Shown here piece by piece: positions 1-6,592 of a DNA stretch of 6,757 bases. The DNA is from Spirochaetales bacterium. GTDB lineage: Bacteria; Spirochaetota; Spirochaetia; Sphaerochaetales; Sphaerochaetaceae. Numbering within the stretch: the first letter of the stretch is position 1; every line of letters begins with the position of its first letter. The stretch lies in contig JALFYG010000127.1 in assembly GCA_022784805.1 (NCBI GenBank), positions 1 to 6,757 of the forward strand, written 5' to 3'. The translations under genes and the position numbers were made by a program. The notes below the pieces were generated by a model. The model was not told where the DNA came from. It was given only the letters and a program-made list of their open reading frames with translations, and did not search any database.

Positions 1-1
1 A

Positions 2-26
2 GTGCATAATGACGGACACTATGCAC
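2..26. repeat. 7-bp perfect inverted repeat at the window edge
   Basis: GTGCATA at 2-8 is the exact reverse complement of TATGCAC at 20-26, with 11 bases between. No run of T follows, so it does not look like an intrinsic terminator. The rest of 1-127 holds no open frame that I recognise; all three + frames are broken by stops. The repeat could belong to an element or gene end lying left of the window, or be chance. Confidence 0.3.
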
Positions 27-127
27 CTGGATAATGAGAAATGGATTTAAATAGGTTTTTACGACCGGCAAATGGGAGGAAACACCCTGAAAATAAGGTC
101 AAAGGCCTGTTTCTATAGTCCGATGAT

Positions 128-1075
128 TTGGGAAAGTCTTACTGTATATCATTAGAAAAGGTATCGATTCCAGATTCTGTGACATCCATCGGAGACTGCG
201 CATTCTATAGTTGCGAAAACCTCAGAGAGATTTCTATTCCTCCGACACTGAAGTCATTAGGTGAAAGTGTTTTTGAAAACTGTGAAAAACTTACGTCCAT
301 CATTATTCCAGACACCGTCATTTCAATTGAAGAGCGTGCTTTTTACTGTAGCAATATAACATCGATTTATATTCCAAAAAGTGTAATCTCTATTGGTAAT
401 AGCGCTTTTGGAAATTGTCCAAATCTTTCTGAAATAACTGTTTCCAATGATAATAAGTATTACACGACAAAAGATGGTGTTCTTTTTAACAAGCTCATGT
501 CCAAGCTCATCTGTTATCCTGCAGGGAAAGACGGCTCTTCATATACTGTTCCAGAAAGTGTCACTTCGCTGGAACCTTATGCGTTCCAAGGAGTATCACT
601 GAATTCAATAATACTTCCGAAAAATCTTATTACAATTCGGGAAGGTGCTCTTGGCTATAACAATGGATTATCTACAATAACTATCCCTGAAAGTGTAACT
701 AATATCGAACCAAAAGCTTTCGCCAACAGCAACAACCTAGAAGAAATACTGGTTGACGAAAATAATAAGAAATATTCCACAAAAGATGGTGTACTGTTCA
801 ATAAGAATCTTACAACTTTGATATACTATCCTTCATCAAAACCTGACGCAGAGTATTCTGTTCCCTCTGGTGTAACGACAATTAAAGATTATGCTTTCTT
901 TGGAATACCTAACCTCCAAAGAATCAATATTCCTGCTTCTGTAACCTCAATCGGTAAATATACTTTCTTCTATAACTTTAATTTCTTCCTCAAAGAAATC
1001 ATTATCAATAAGTCAGAAGGCTCAATTAATGGTGCTCCTTGGGGGACACGTGCCAAGGTTACATGGCAGGAATGA
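128..1075 (+). CDS. BspA-type leucine-rich-repeat (LRR_5) surface protein, apparently missing its N-terminus
   Basis: The 315 residues are almost entirely LRR_5 repeats of about 23 residues with the pattern IPxSVTSIGxxAFxxCxxLxxI. Clear units lie near residues 12-35, 36-58, 59-80, 81-103, 142-165, 185-207 and 245-290. Two units are interrupted by a KDGVLFNK insert (residues 115-122 and 219-226), each followed by a CYP/YYP-x-x-K stretch, so the protein looks like a duplicated module of about 104 residues. The C-terminus, with INGAPWG near 300-306, is typical of family endings. Such proteins are normally secreted surface adhesins or binding proteins with an N-terminal signal peptide. None is present here: the frame opens only after a TAG at 116-118, the first usable start is a TTG, and there is no convincing ribosome binding site. 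I therefore infer a 5'-truncated or frameshifted gene, possibly not expressed. The ligand is unknown. Confidence 0.8.
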   Translation: MGKSYCISLEKVSIPDSVTSIGDCAFYSCENLREISIPPTLKSLGESVFENCEKLTSIIIPDTVISIEERAFYCSNITSIYIPKSVISIGNSAFGNCPNLSEITVSNDNKYYTTKDGVLFNKLMSKLICYPAGKDGSSYTVPESVTSLEPYAFQGVSLNSIILPKNLITIREGALGYNNGLSTITIPESVTNIEPKAFANSNNLEEILVDENNKKYSTKDGVLFNKNLTTLIYYPSSKPDAEYSVPSGVTTIKDYAFFGIPNLQRINIPASVTSIGKYTFFYNFNFFLKEIIINKSEGSINGAPWGTRAKVTWQE

Positions 1076-1084
1076 CATAAAGAG

Positions 1085-1121
1085 AATGGTCCGTAGGAAA
1101 AAACCTCCGGACCATTTTTCT
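1085..1121 (+). terminator. Rho-independent terminator after the LRR gene
   Basis: AATGGTCCG at 1085-1093 pairs with CGGACCATT at 1108-1116. After a T/C mismatch, AGG pairs with CCT (1095-1097 with 1104-1106) around an AAAAAA loop. Five T (1115-1119) then CTT follow on the + strand, 10 bases after the LRR stop codon. The same hairpin lies 17 bases beyond the stop of the convergent exonuclease gene, but the U-tract on that strand is poor, so bidirectional action is only possible. Confidence 0.85.
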
Positions 1122-1137
1122 TAACATCTCATTTAAA

Positions 1138-1746
1138 TTATCCAAATAGAGTATCTTTATATGGAGACTCCAGAGTCTCTGGAAACACATGTTTCTCTCC
1201 CTTCTTATAAATACGGGAGAAGAATCTGGCTGCAACATCGTCATTGTAGAGCACTTCACCGCATAACCTTGAAAAGAGCTTTCCACAAACCTCCGCATCT
1301 GCCAAAGCGTTATGGGCATCATACTCCCAACCCATATCTTCAGCCAGTGAAGTAAGCTTGTAGCTCCTTCTCCCCTTCCATAGTTTTCTGGACAGAGATA
1401 AAGTGCAGAAATACTTATAGGAAGGAACATCCAGGTCCCATGCTACAAGAGTATGTCTTAGAACATTCATATCAAACTGAGCATTGTGGGCTACAAGAGG
1501 ATCATTTTTTATGAACTCCCTTATCTCAGGCCAAAGTTCCTTCAGTGTCGGGGCCTTTGTTATATCGAGAGGAGAGAGATGGTGTACCTGTGTACACACA
1601 TCATCAAACTGCAGTACAGGAGGCCTGATAAGAGAGTACCAGGAGTCCAATTCTTCTCCTTCACAGTCGAATCTCACAAGGCCAAGGGCACATGCGCTGT
1701 CCATGCGGCATGCAGCAGTTTCAAAGTCTATGGCAACATAGTTCAT
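1138..1746 (-). CDS. DEDDh-family 3'-5' exonuclease (DnaQ/epsilon-like)
   Basis: This 202-residue protein has the RNase H-fold exonuclease motifs of the DnaQ superfamily in order. Exo I is D7-x-E9 in AIDFETA, Exo II is around D92 in HNAQFD (87-92), and Exo III is H145 with D150 in HNALAD. These supply the four acidic two-metal-ion ligands and the catalytic histidine of the DEDDh subclass. The family removes nucleotides from 3' ends of DNA or RNA; members include the Pol III epsilon subunit, RNase T and stand-alone nucleases. At about 200 residues with only a short tail after the domain, and with no clear clamp-binding motif that I can see, I cannot say it is the replicative proofreader. Its ATG overlaps the TGA of manA by one base (TGATG), with a GAGG about 10 bases upstream inside manA, implying translational coupling. 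The start is supported by that overlap and by Exo I beginning at residue 5. Confidence 0.9.
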   Translation of the reverse strand: MNYVAIDFETAACRMDSACALGLVRFDCEGEELDSWYSLIRPPVLQFDDVCTQVHHLSPLDITKAPTLKELWPEIREFIKNDPLVAHNAQFDMNVLRHTLVAWDLDVPSYKYFCTLSLSRKLWKGRRSYKLTSLAEDMGWEYDAHNALADAEVCGKLFSRLCGEVLYNDDVAARFFSRIYKKGEKHVFPETLESPYKDTLFG

Positions 1747-2858
1747 CAGACGTATGCCTCACTTGCCATATATGCTGCACCTGAAATACTAACCTTTACG
1801 GAACTACCCTTCTCAATAAAGCAGACTTCACCCTTCCCAAGGCTTATCTTTTCATTATTTTCCATTACTTCTGCACTTCCCTTTTCAACGATTACCATCG
1901 CATCGATTGAGGAAGGAATGGAGAATACTCCATCGTTCATTCTGGAGAGCATGAAATCAGGGGAAGGAGTCATGTAGTTGATGATTCCATTGTTTTCTCT
2001 CTTTTTTACATCCTCAGGAAAGGAAGCACCGAAATAAAGGAGGGATGAGAGTTCCTTGAGATCAATTCTCTTTGGAGTGAGACCACCTCTAAGTACATTG
2101 TCTGATGCTGTCATCAACTCCATTCCGTTGCCGCTTACATAAGCGTGGAGAGTGTCTGGCTCAAGGTACAAAGCTTCTCCCGGAGCAACATGCACCACGT
2201 TCATCATCAATGGAAATACACACCCGATATCTCCAGGATACTTCTTTAACACTGTTGAGATGACACCATCGGGAGTAAAGAACTCACCCTCCTTCTTATT
2301 CTCTCCTTTCTTCTCGATATTCTCACATAGTTCATCCAAAACAGAGAGCTTATCAGAAACAGGGAGAGCGAAGAGGGAAAGGAAGAGATCCTTGCTATCT
2401 TTCTTTTCTTTGAGATATTTCTCAAATGACAACGGGATGTATTCATTTAGGCATTTGACAGCACTATCAAATTCTTTAAATCCACAGAGAGCAGTGACAG
2501 GAGTAAGGGCACATAAGACTTCAGCCTTCTCATTATCATCCTGATAATTATGGGCTTCTCCCCTTGCCCTCAATTCCTCTTCCTTCTTCCATCCTTCTTT
2601 TGCCTGCACTTTATTAGGATGACACTGCAAAGAAAGAGGAGAGTCTATTGCCAAGACTTTGAAAAGGAATGGAAGTCTTCTTCCGATTATTTCAGAAAGG
2701 GGAACTTCTCCAACCAAAGCCTCTCCACTTGGATGGGTTCCCATCCAATACTCTGCCTGAGGCTTATCACTTGCTTCATATCCTAGAAGAGAGGGAAGAA
2801 AAACTTTATTTCCCCATGCGTATTCTTTGACGACACCTTTGATTTTCATTATAGCCAT
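1746..2858 (-). CDS. manA: Mannose-6-phosphate isomerase, class I
   Basis: The cytoplasmic zinc enzyme interconverts mannose-6-phosphate and fructose-6-phosphate, linking mannose use and GDP-mannose precursor supply to glycolysis. The 370 residues show family signatures in order: KEYAWG near 11-16 and AEYWMGTHPSG at 35-45. LQCHPNK at 77-83 carries zinc ligands Q78 and H80. NYQDDNEKAE at 104-113 ends in the probable zinc ligand E113, where many relatives read HKPE. PDTLHAYVSG at 234-243 has the probable ligand H238, and ASDNVLRGGLTPK at 251-263 holds the probable catalytic R257. Length matches the shorter bacterial class I enzymes. It is the first gene of a two-gene operon with the downstream exonuclease. 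Neither the ATG at 2858 nor the alternative ATG at 2849 (residue 4, MKIKG) has a visible Shine-Dalgarno sequence. A weak TATTCT lies 6 bases before the first ATG, so a very short or absent leader is possible. Confidence 0.95.
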   Translation of the reverse strand: MAIMKIKGVVKEYAWGNKVFLPSLLGYEASDKPQAEYWMGTHPSGEALVGEVPLSEIIGRRLPFLFKVLAIDSPLSLQCHPNKVQAKEGWKKEEELRARGEAHNYQDDNEKAEVLCALTPVTALCGFKEFDSAVKCLNEYIPLSFEKYLKEKKDSKDLFLSLFALPVSDKLSVLDELCENIEKKGENKKEGEFFTPDGVISTVLKKYPGDIGCVFPLMMNVVHVAPGEALYLEPDTLHAYVSGNGMELMTASDNVLRGGLTPKRIDLKELSSLLYFGASFPEDVKKRENNGIINYMTPSPDFMLSRMNDGVFSIPSSIDAMVIVEKGSAEVMENNEKISLGKGEVCFIEKGSSVKVSISGAAYMASEAYV

Positions 2859-2921
2859 GGAAAAAGAATACTACATATTCAGCTTGGAAAAAAGAATAAG
2901 AAAGAGCATCTTCCCACAATA

Positions 2922-2950
2922 TTGAAAAAGTTCCATAACACAAATATGAT
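2922..2950 (+). promoter_or_regulatory. sigma70-type promoter of the tRNA-Gly gene
   Basis: TTGAAA at 2922-2927 and TATGAT at 2945-2950 are separated by exactly 17 bases. The expected transcription start, near 2957, lies about 5 bases before the mature tRNA 5' end. Each hexamer matches consensus at five of six positions. The opposite strand of the same 100-base gap (2859-2961) must also hold the manA promoter, for which I see only weak candidates. Confidence 0.8.
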
Positions 2951-2961
2951 GTATCTCACAT

Positions 2962-3032
2962 GCGGCATTAGCACAATGGTAGTGCACCGGCTTCCCAAGC
3001 CGAGTACGCGGGTCCGATTCCCGTATGCCGCT
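2962..3032 (+). tRNA. tRNA-Gly, anticodon CCC
   Basis: The 71-base cloverleaf reads as follows. Acceptor GCGGCAT (2962-2968) pairs with ATGCCGC (3025-3031), with discriminator T at 3032. The D stem GCAC/GTGC closes loop AATGGTA. The anticodon stem CCGGC/GCCGA encloses TTCCCAA, with CCC at 2994-2996 reading GGG codons. The variable loop is GTAC and the T stem is GCGGG/CCCGT. CCA is not encoded. Two oddities are visible. The T loop is TCCGATT, so position 55, almost always U, is C. The outermost anticodon-stem pair is C27-A43 (2987 and 3003). It has its own promoter and sits between two minus-strand operons. I expect it to be functional, but the T-loop change is unusual. Confidence 0.93.
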
Positions 3033-3122
3033 TGATATATTCATAGCTTAAGACACTCAATCCAGCTCTGATTTGATTTATTTTGTGTGACGTTTGTCTT
3101 TATTTCATCTTGAAAGCACATA

Positions 3123-3148
3123 ACAAAAACCCCTTTCGGGGCTTTTGT
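3123..3148. terminator. Bidirectional terminator between tRNA-Gly and the convergent barrel-protein gene
   Basis: ACAAAA, an unpaired A and CCCC (3123-3133) face GGGG, C and TTTTGT (3138-3148) across the loop TTTC. The CCCC/GGGG core is flanked by A on the left and T on the right, so each strand gets a U-rich 3' side. It ends the + transcript about 90 bases after the tRNA and lies 16 bases beyond the stop of the minus-strand gene at 3164. The 90-base stretch 3033-3122 between the tRNA and the hairpin contains nothing I recognise and would be a 3' trailer removed in tRNA maturation. Confidence 0.85.
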
Positions 3149-3163
3149 CATGACCATTCAACA

Positions 3164-4261
3164 CTATTTTCTTGTATCAAATAATGTGAAAGAACCATCG
3201 AAGTCCAATCGACCTCCAATTGATATATAGTCGGTACGTGTTGCATAGAATGAGTTAAGAATAAACCTACCATGGTGCCATGTGATATCAAGGGAAGCGA
3301 TATCGCTGATCTTCTGTGAAAGACAGATAGTATTCTCAAACTCCCATGGCCTATCCGGATCATAGAAAAACTCGCCAGGAGCTCTTCCTGCAGCAATCAA
3401 ATCCTCATCCTTATAAACGATCTTTCCTTCTTCATATGCCCTACCTGTATAGGCAAGAGTTGTCGGGCCAAGATTCTTGAAGATTGAAAGTTCTATTTCA
3501 GCTCCAAAGGAAAGAATCAAACCATTATAAGAGGAAGGAAGATTCTCAACGTCAACAACGGAGTCTGTATCTGTTATGTCATTGGGACTGAAGTAGTGAG
3601 GACGAACATGGGTTTCCTCGGTATTGAAGTTAATGTCGGTAAAGAGTCTCAGCTGAGGAATAGGATAGATGGAGAGGCCGAAATCCATGGAGTTCATTCT
3701 CAGGTATTTAAACCATTCATCAAAGGTTCCTACACTTGGCATTACAGGGCCATCTTCAAACTGCTTATAAACTCCGTCCCCGTAGTGGGTGCAAAAATGG
3801 CTGATGCCATAACGAAGGACGACTTTGTCAGCGATACTTGCATTGACACCTAAGAAGTAATTACCGTCAAACCCTACGAGATCCGCTATTCTTCCTTCCA
3901 TTACATTGGTCATGCCGCCCTGGAAGGAAAGATCAAAGGATATTGGTGACAAGAAGTTATCAAAATAAAGAGTATTTCTAAAGGCAGAAAGAGACTCACC
4001 CATATGATAGACAGCCAGGAAAGGCTGCTTTCTCCATTTCCTTGGCTCATTGAATGGTATCTTTCCCATTTCCTGGTAAATATAATCAGGATACCCTTCA
4101 TAAGCGGCTGCATACTGTAAATCAAGGGAAGCCCTGCTTCGATCTGCAGTATATTCCTTATATGTAGGCTTAAAGGAAAACAACTCCAATTTGTAATCGA
4201 AGGCGAACAATGATGATGTCAACAATACCAATAAAGTAATGACGATAAGTTTTCTTTTCAT
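3164..4261 (-). CDS. Secreted DUF1207-like barrel protein, paralogue 1 (intact)
   Basis: The 365-residue precursor has a signal peptide: MKRK, then a hydrophobic core at about 4-15 and a likely cut after SLFA near residue 20. I chose the ATG at 4261 because it places this peptide in register with both paralogues; the frame stays open upstream to 4366, but those extra residues have no counterpart in the copy at 5464. A GGGG 12 bases upstream is a poor ribosome binding site. The mature part alternates aromatic and polar residues, as in outer-membrane beta strands. Shared blocks are RNTLYFD (95-101), SPISFDLSFQ (105-114), SIADKVVLRYG (142-152), HFCTHYGD (155-162), LRLFTD (204-209), GPTTLAYTGRAYEEGKIVYK (265-284) and DPDRPWEFE (301-309). 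From memory, the HxxxHxGD block and the aromatic C-terminal strands resemble the uncharacterised DUF1207 family. Function and substrate are unknown. It is the last gene of a tandem set of three and ends at the shared terminator. Confidence 0.85.
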   Translation of the reverse strand: MKRKLIVITLLVLLTSSLFAFDYKLELFSFKPTYKEYTADRSRASLDLQYAAAYEGYPDYIYQEMGKIPFNEPRKWRKQPFLAVYHMGESLSAFRNTLYFDNFLSPISFDLSFQGGMTNVMEGRIADLVGFDGNYFLGVNASIADKVVLRYGISHFCTHYGDGVYKQFEDGPVMPSVGTFDEWFKYLRMNSMDFGLSIYPIPQLRLFTDINFNTEETHVRPHYFSPNDITDTDSVVDVENLPSSYNGLILSFGAEIELSIFKNLGPTTLAYTGRAYEEGKIVYKDEDLIAAGRAPGEFFYDPDRPWEFENTICLSQKISDIASLDITWHHGRFILNSFYATRTDYISIGGRLDFDGSFTLFDTRK

Positions 4262-4278
4262 ACTATGTTTATTCCCCA

Positions 4279-4293
4279 TAGAAAGTCTTTCTA
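4279..4293. promoter_or_regulatory. 15-bp perfect palindrome upstream of paralogue 1
   Basis: TAGAAAG-T-CTTTCTA is a 7+1+7 dyad, 17 bases upstream of the ATG at 4261 and 26 bases after the pseudogene stop. The one-base centre cannot form a hairpin, so if functional it would be a DNA-level operator for a dimeric regulator. No convincing -35/-10 pair is seen around it, and it could be coincidence. Confidence 0.3.
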
Positions 4294-4319
4294 CTACTCT
4301 CCTTTCCATATTTTTTATT

Positions 4320-5403
4320 CTATCTGATGATAGGAATCGATGCATCATGATCAAATTTAAATCCAATACTGAACCAAGAGGTGTCCTCGATGTAATAGAA
4401 CATATTTAACGGCGTATACCCGTAACAGAATTGAAGCTCAATGCTAAAGTAAGGTGCGATGCGTTGATTCAAGACAACGGAATACTCCTGTCTCCAAGGT
4501 CTACTTGGATCGTAGACAATGAGTTTCGGATCCGTTATATAGGATCCATCTGCATTCTTATATACAATCTGCCCCTCTTCATATAGATGTAAATCATATG
4601 CAAAGGTTGTCTTCCCTAGTTGCGGGAAGAAAATGTGGCTTAGTTCAAAGCCGAAGTTAATGATCCTTGCTTTGTATTGATCCGGATTTTTTCCAAGGTA
4701 GATTGAGTTTTCCATCCATGATGGCTGGAAAGTATAAGGACGCAATGACTCCGTGCCTTTATAAGGCATATCAAATTCACCATATATTCTCACCCCTTCA
4801 ATTGGTTCGATGGAGCCCCCGAATGCCATGGTATGCATTCTCGCATACTTATAAATCAGATCAATATCTCCCCGATCTGCTTCAGTCAGCTCATTTAGCA
4901 ACATGTCCCCATAGTGGTTGCAATAGTGATGCACCTGCACGGAACGTGACTTTATCTGCAACACTCACATTTATCCCGGCAAGCCAGATCGTTTCATAAG
5001 CCAACACCCCGTGGAACCCAGTGTCAATAAGAGAGTTCAAGGATGGCTGAAAGATAAGTTCAAAGGCAATGGGAGAAACAACACTATCGAAAGAGAACGT
5101 GTTCCTGAAGAAGCAAAGACCGTCTGCAAGCTTTATCTGCAAGAGGGAATCCATCAAATCCTTTTACTTTATCTCATAACGATGAGGATTGATCTCTCCA
5201 TAACGTGTATCCTGGAAAATGTGATCTATCTTGTCCCCGAAATTTGCGATGCAATTGAATTCGATGTCATGACTATTCTTGTCCGCAATGTAAACCTTAT
5301 GAAGAGGATCAAAGGAAAAGAAATCCAAAGAATAATCAAAGGAAGCGAAGAGGGAAGCAAAACTAGAAATGACAACCAGCAGTATTACAATAAATTTTTT
5401 CAT
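4320..5403 (-). pseudogene. DUF1207-like barrel protein, paralogue 2, broken by a stop and a frameshift
   Basis: This is the middle copy of the tandem family, starting at the ATG at 5403 with signal peptide MKKFIVILLVV...SLFA. It reads like its neighbours: FDYSLDFFSFDPLHK, IADKNSHDIEF, then an in-frame TAA at 5164-5166 after RYEIK. The same frame resumes with LLQIKLADGLCFFRNTFSFDSVVSP up to SVADKVTFRAG. At about 4932 the frame slips: one base stands between GGT (glycine) and CAT (histidine), where the intact relatives have a whole codon (F or I). This equals a 2-base deletion or 1-base insertion. The family motif HHYCNHYGD and the rest to SIPIIR continue in the new frame. The downstream half keeps the IRIYGEFD-like block, TTFAYDLHLYEEGQIVYKN and YDPSRPWRQEYSVVLNQ. 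Two independent lesions argue against a sequencing error. It is closest to the copy at 5464 (for example DLHLYEEGQIVYKN shared). Confidence 0.88.
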
Positions 5404-5417
5404 TATAAAAACATGCC

Positions 5418-5442
5418 CCCTTCCTTGAAGCTCAAAGAAGGG
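5418..5442 (-). other. Stem-loop in the gap between paralogues 3 and 2
   Basis: On the minus-strand transcript CCCTTCTTTGA pairs with TCAAGGAAGGG (11 pairs, one G-U) around a GCT loop. It lies 21 bases after the stop of the copy at 5464 and 14 bases before the start of the pseudogene. A run of five U follows, but only after GGCATG, so it is an imperfect terminator. It may act as an attenuator or an mRNA-stabilising hairpin, and its 3' side lies next to the G-rich stretch that would serve as the pseudogene's ribosome binding site. Confidence 0.55.
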
Positions 5443-5463
5443 AGAAAGCCTTTAGTTTTTATC

Positions 5464-6534
5464 TTATTTTATCAGAGCAACTGTAGGATTAGGATTGTAC
5501 TTGAAACTTACCTTCAGCCACTTGGCGTCATCGTTCAGGAAGTAGAACATGTTGATCGGTGAAGCTCCCTGACAATACAGGATCTCAATGAAGAAGTCTG
5601 TTGCCAATTCCTGACTGAGGACTACAGAGATCTCTCTTCTCCATGGCAGAGTAGGATCATAGTGGATGTCTGCTTCATTGGTCATATATGATCCATCTTC
5701 ATTCTTATAAACAATCTGTCCTTCCTCATATAAGTGCAAATCACATGCAAGTGTGGTTGTGCCGAGAGATTTGAAGAATGTATGACTCAGTTCAAGTCCA
5801 AAGTTAACGATTCTTGCCTTGTACTTGCCGCTAGGATCATTAATTGTGTGGTCTTCGCTGGTAAGCCAATCTGGTCTGAACATCCATGGTCTGAAACCGT
5901 CGATATTTGCAGGAACCCAGTTATATTCACCATACAATCTGATACCATCTATTGGTTCCACAGAAACACCGACTACATATGTCATCATTCTGAGATACTT
6001 TTGAATTCTATCAAAAGTCAACAACTGGCTCTGTTCCATTTTCTTATACACATAGTCACCATAGTGGTTACTGTAGTGATGGAAACCAGCCCTCATAGAA
6101 ACCTTGTCGGCAACGGAAGCTGTCAAACCAAAGAAATAAACACCGTCCTCTGCAATAATATCCGTGATTCCGTCATCCAATATAAAGTTCAACGCAGCCT
6201 GAATGGAGAAATCAAAGGAAATAGGAGAAATAAAGCCATCAAAAGAGAATGTATTTCTCAACAGGGAGAAATTCTCTCCCACTTTTATCTGTGTCATTCC
6301 CTTCTGGCCTTTATACTCCAAAGGATAGACAATAAGACTATCCTGATGAATATGGTCTGGAAAGCCGGAAAAGTTGTGTATATAACCAAAGGCGATATTA
6401 GCACTGTTTTTATCAGCAATGTACTCTTTGTGGAGAGGATCAAGCGAGATAAAGTCCAGCGAATAATCAAAGGTCGCAAACAAAGAAGTCAGACAGACTA
6501 AAGCGACAACCAAAATAATCGATAGTTTTTTCAT
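5464..6534 (-). CDS. Secreted DUF1207-like barrel protein, paralogue 3 (intact)
   Basis: The 356-residue precursor has a signal peptide, MKKLS then a hydrophobic stretch to SLFA near residue 20, followed by FDYSLDF as in its siblings. Family blocks are LRNTFSFD (92-99), SPISFDFSIQ (103-112), SVADKVSMRAG (140-150), HHYSNHYGD (152-160), IEP-like VEPIDGIRLYGEYN (192-205), TTTLACDLHLYEEGQIVYKN (259-278), DPTLPWRREISVVLSQ (293-308) and an aromatic end NMFYF...WLKVSFKYN. No cytoplasmic catalytic motif or transmembrane helix is seen after the signal, so an outer-membrane or periplasmic beta-rich protein is inferred; function unknown. The ATG at 6534 is supported by an AAAGAGG six bases upstream. It is the first gene of the tandem set, but the usual promoter region is occupied by a foreign-looking GC-rich tract with a transposon gene, and I find no clear promoter for it. 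Confidence 0.88.
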   Translation of the reverse strand: MKKLSIILVVALVCLTSLFATFDYSLDFISLDPLHKEYIADKNSANIAFGYIHNFSGFPDHIHQDSLIVYPLEYKGQKGMTQIKVGENFSLLRNTFSFDGFISPISFDFSIQAALNFILDDGITDIIAEDGVYFFGLTASVADKVSMRAGFHHYSNHYGDYVYKKMEQSQLLTFDRIQKYLRMMTYVVGVSVEPIDGIRLYGEYNWVPANIDGFRPWMFRPDWLTSEDHTINDPSGKYKARIVNFGLELSHTFFKSLGTTTLACDLHLYEEGQIVYKNEDGSYMTNEADIHYDPTLPWRREISVVLSQELATDFFIEILYCQGASPINMFYFLNDDAKWLKVSFKYNPNPTVALIK

Positions 6535-6540
6535 ATTTTA

Positions 6541-6547
6541 CCTCTTT
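6541..6547 (-). promoter_or_regulatory. Ribosome binding site of paralogue 3
   Basis: CCTCTTT on the + strand reads AAAGAGG on the coding strand, six bases before the ATG at 6534. It is the best Shine-Dalgarno of the tandem family and fixes that start. It lies at or just inside the possible left boundary of the neighbouring insertion element. Confidence 0.7.
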
Positions 6548-6592
6548 CCAGTCGGCGGAAACCCCGCTGGCCGTGCCGCGTAGGAGGAGCAG

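Noticed and set aside
1486..1977. 163-residue open frame on the + strand
   Set aside because: It lies antisense across manA and the exonuclease, whose family motifs are clear; it has no recognisable domain or ribosome binding site.
3033..3122. Possible small RNA between the tRNA and the terminator
   Set aside because: No internal promoter or stable structure that I can see; a long tRNA 3' trailer explains it.
4262..4366. N-terminal extension of paralogue 1 to the upstream start at 4366
   Set aside because: It would put 35 residues before a typical signal peptide and overlap the pseudogene 3' end. The copy at 5464 starts at its signal peptide, and the pseudogene copy does too.
4891..5157. 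Middle-region frames read as separate small genes
   Set aside because: Their translations align consecutively with single intact paralogues on both sides, so they are pieces of one broken gene.
5011..5562. 183-residue open frame on the + strand
   Set aside because: It crosses antisense over the pseudogene, the intergenic hairpin and the end of paralogue 3; no coding signal of its own.
5734..6501. 255-residue open frame on the + strand
   Set aside because: It is antisense to paralogue 3, which has a signal peptide, a good ribosome binding site and conserved family blocks. The open frame is a by-product of codon composition.
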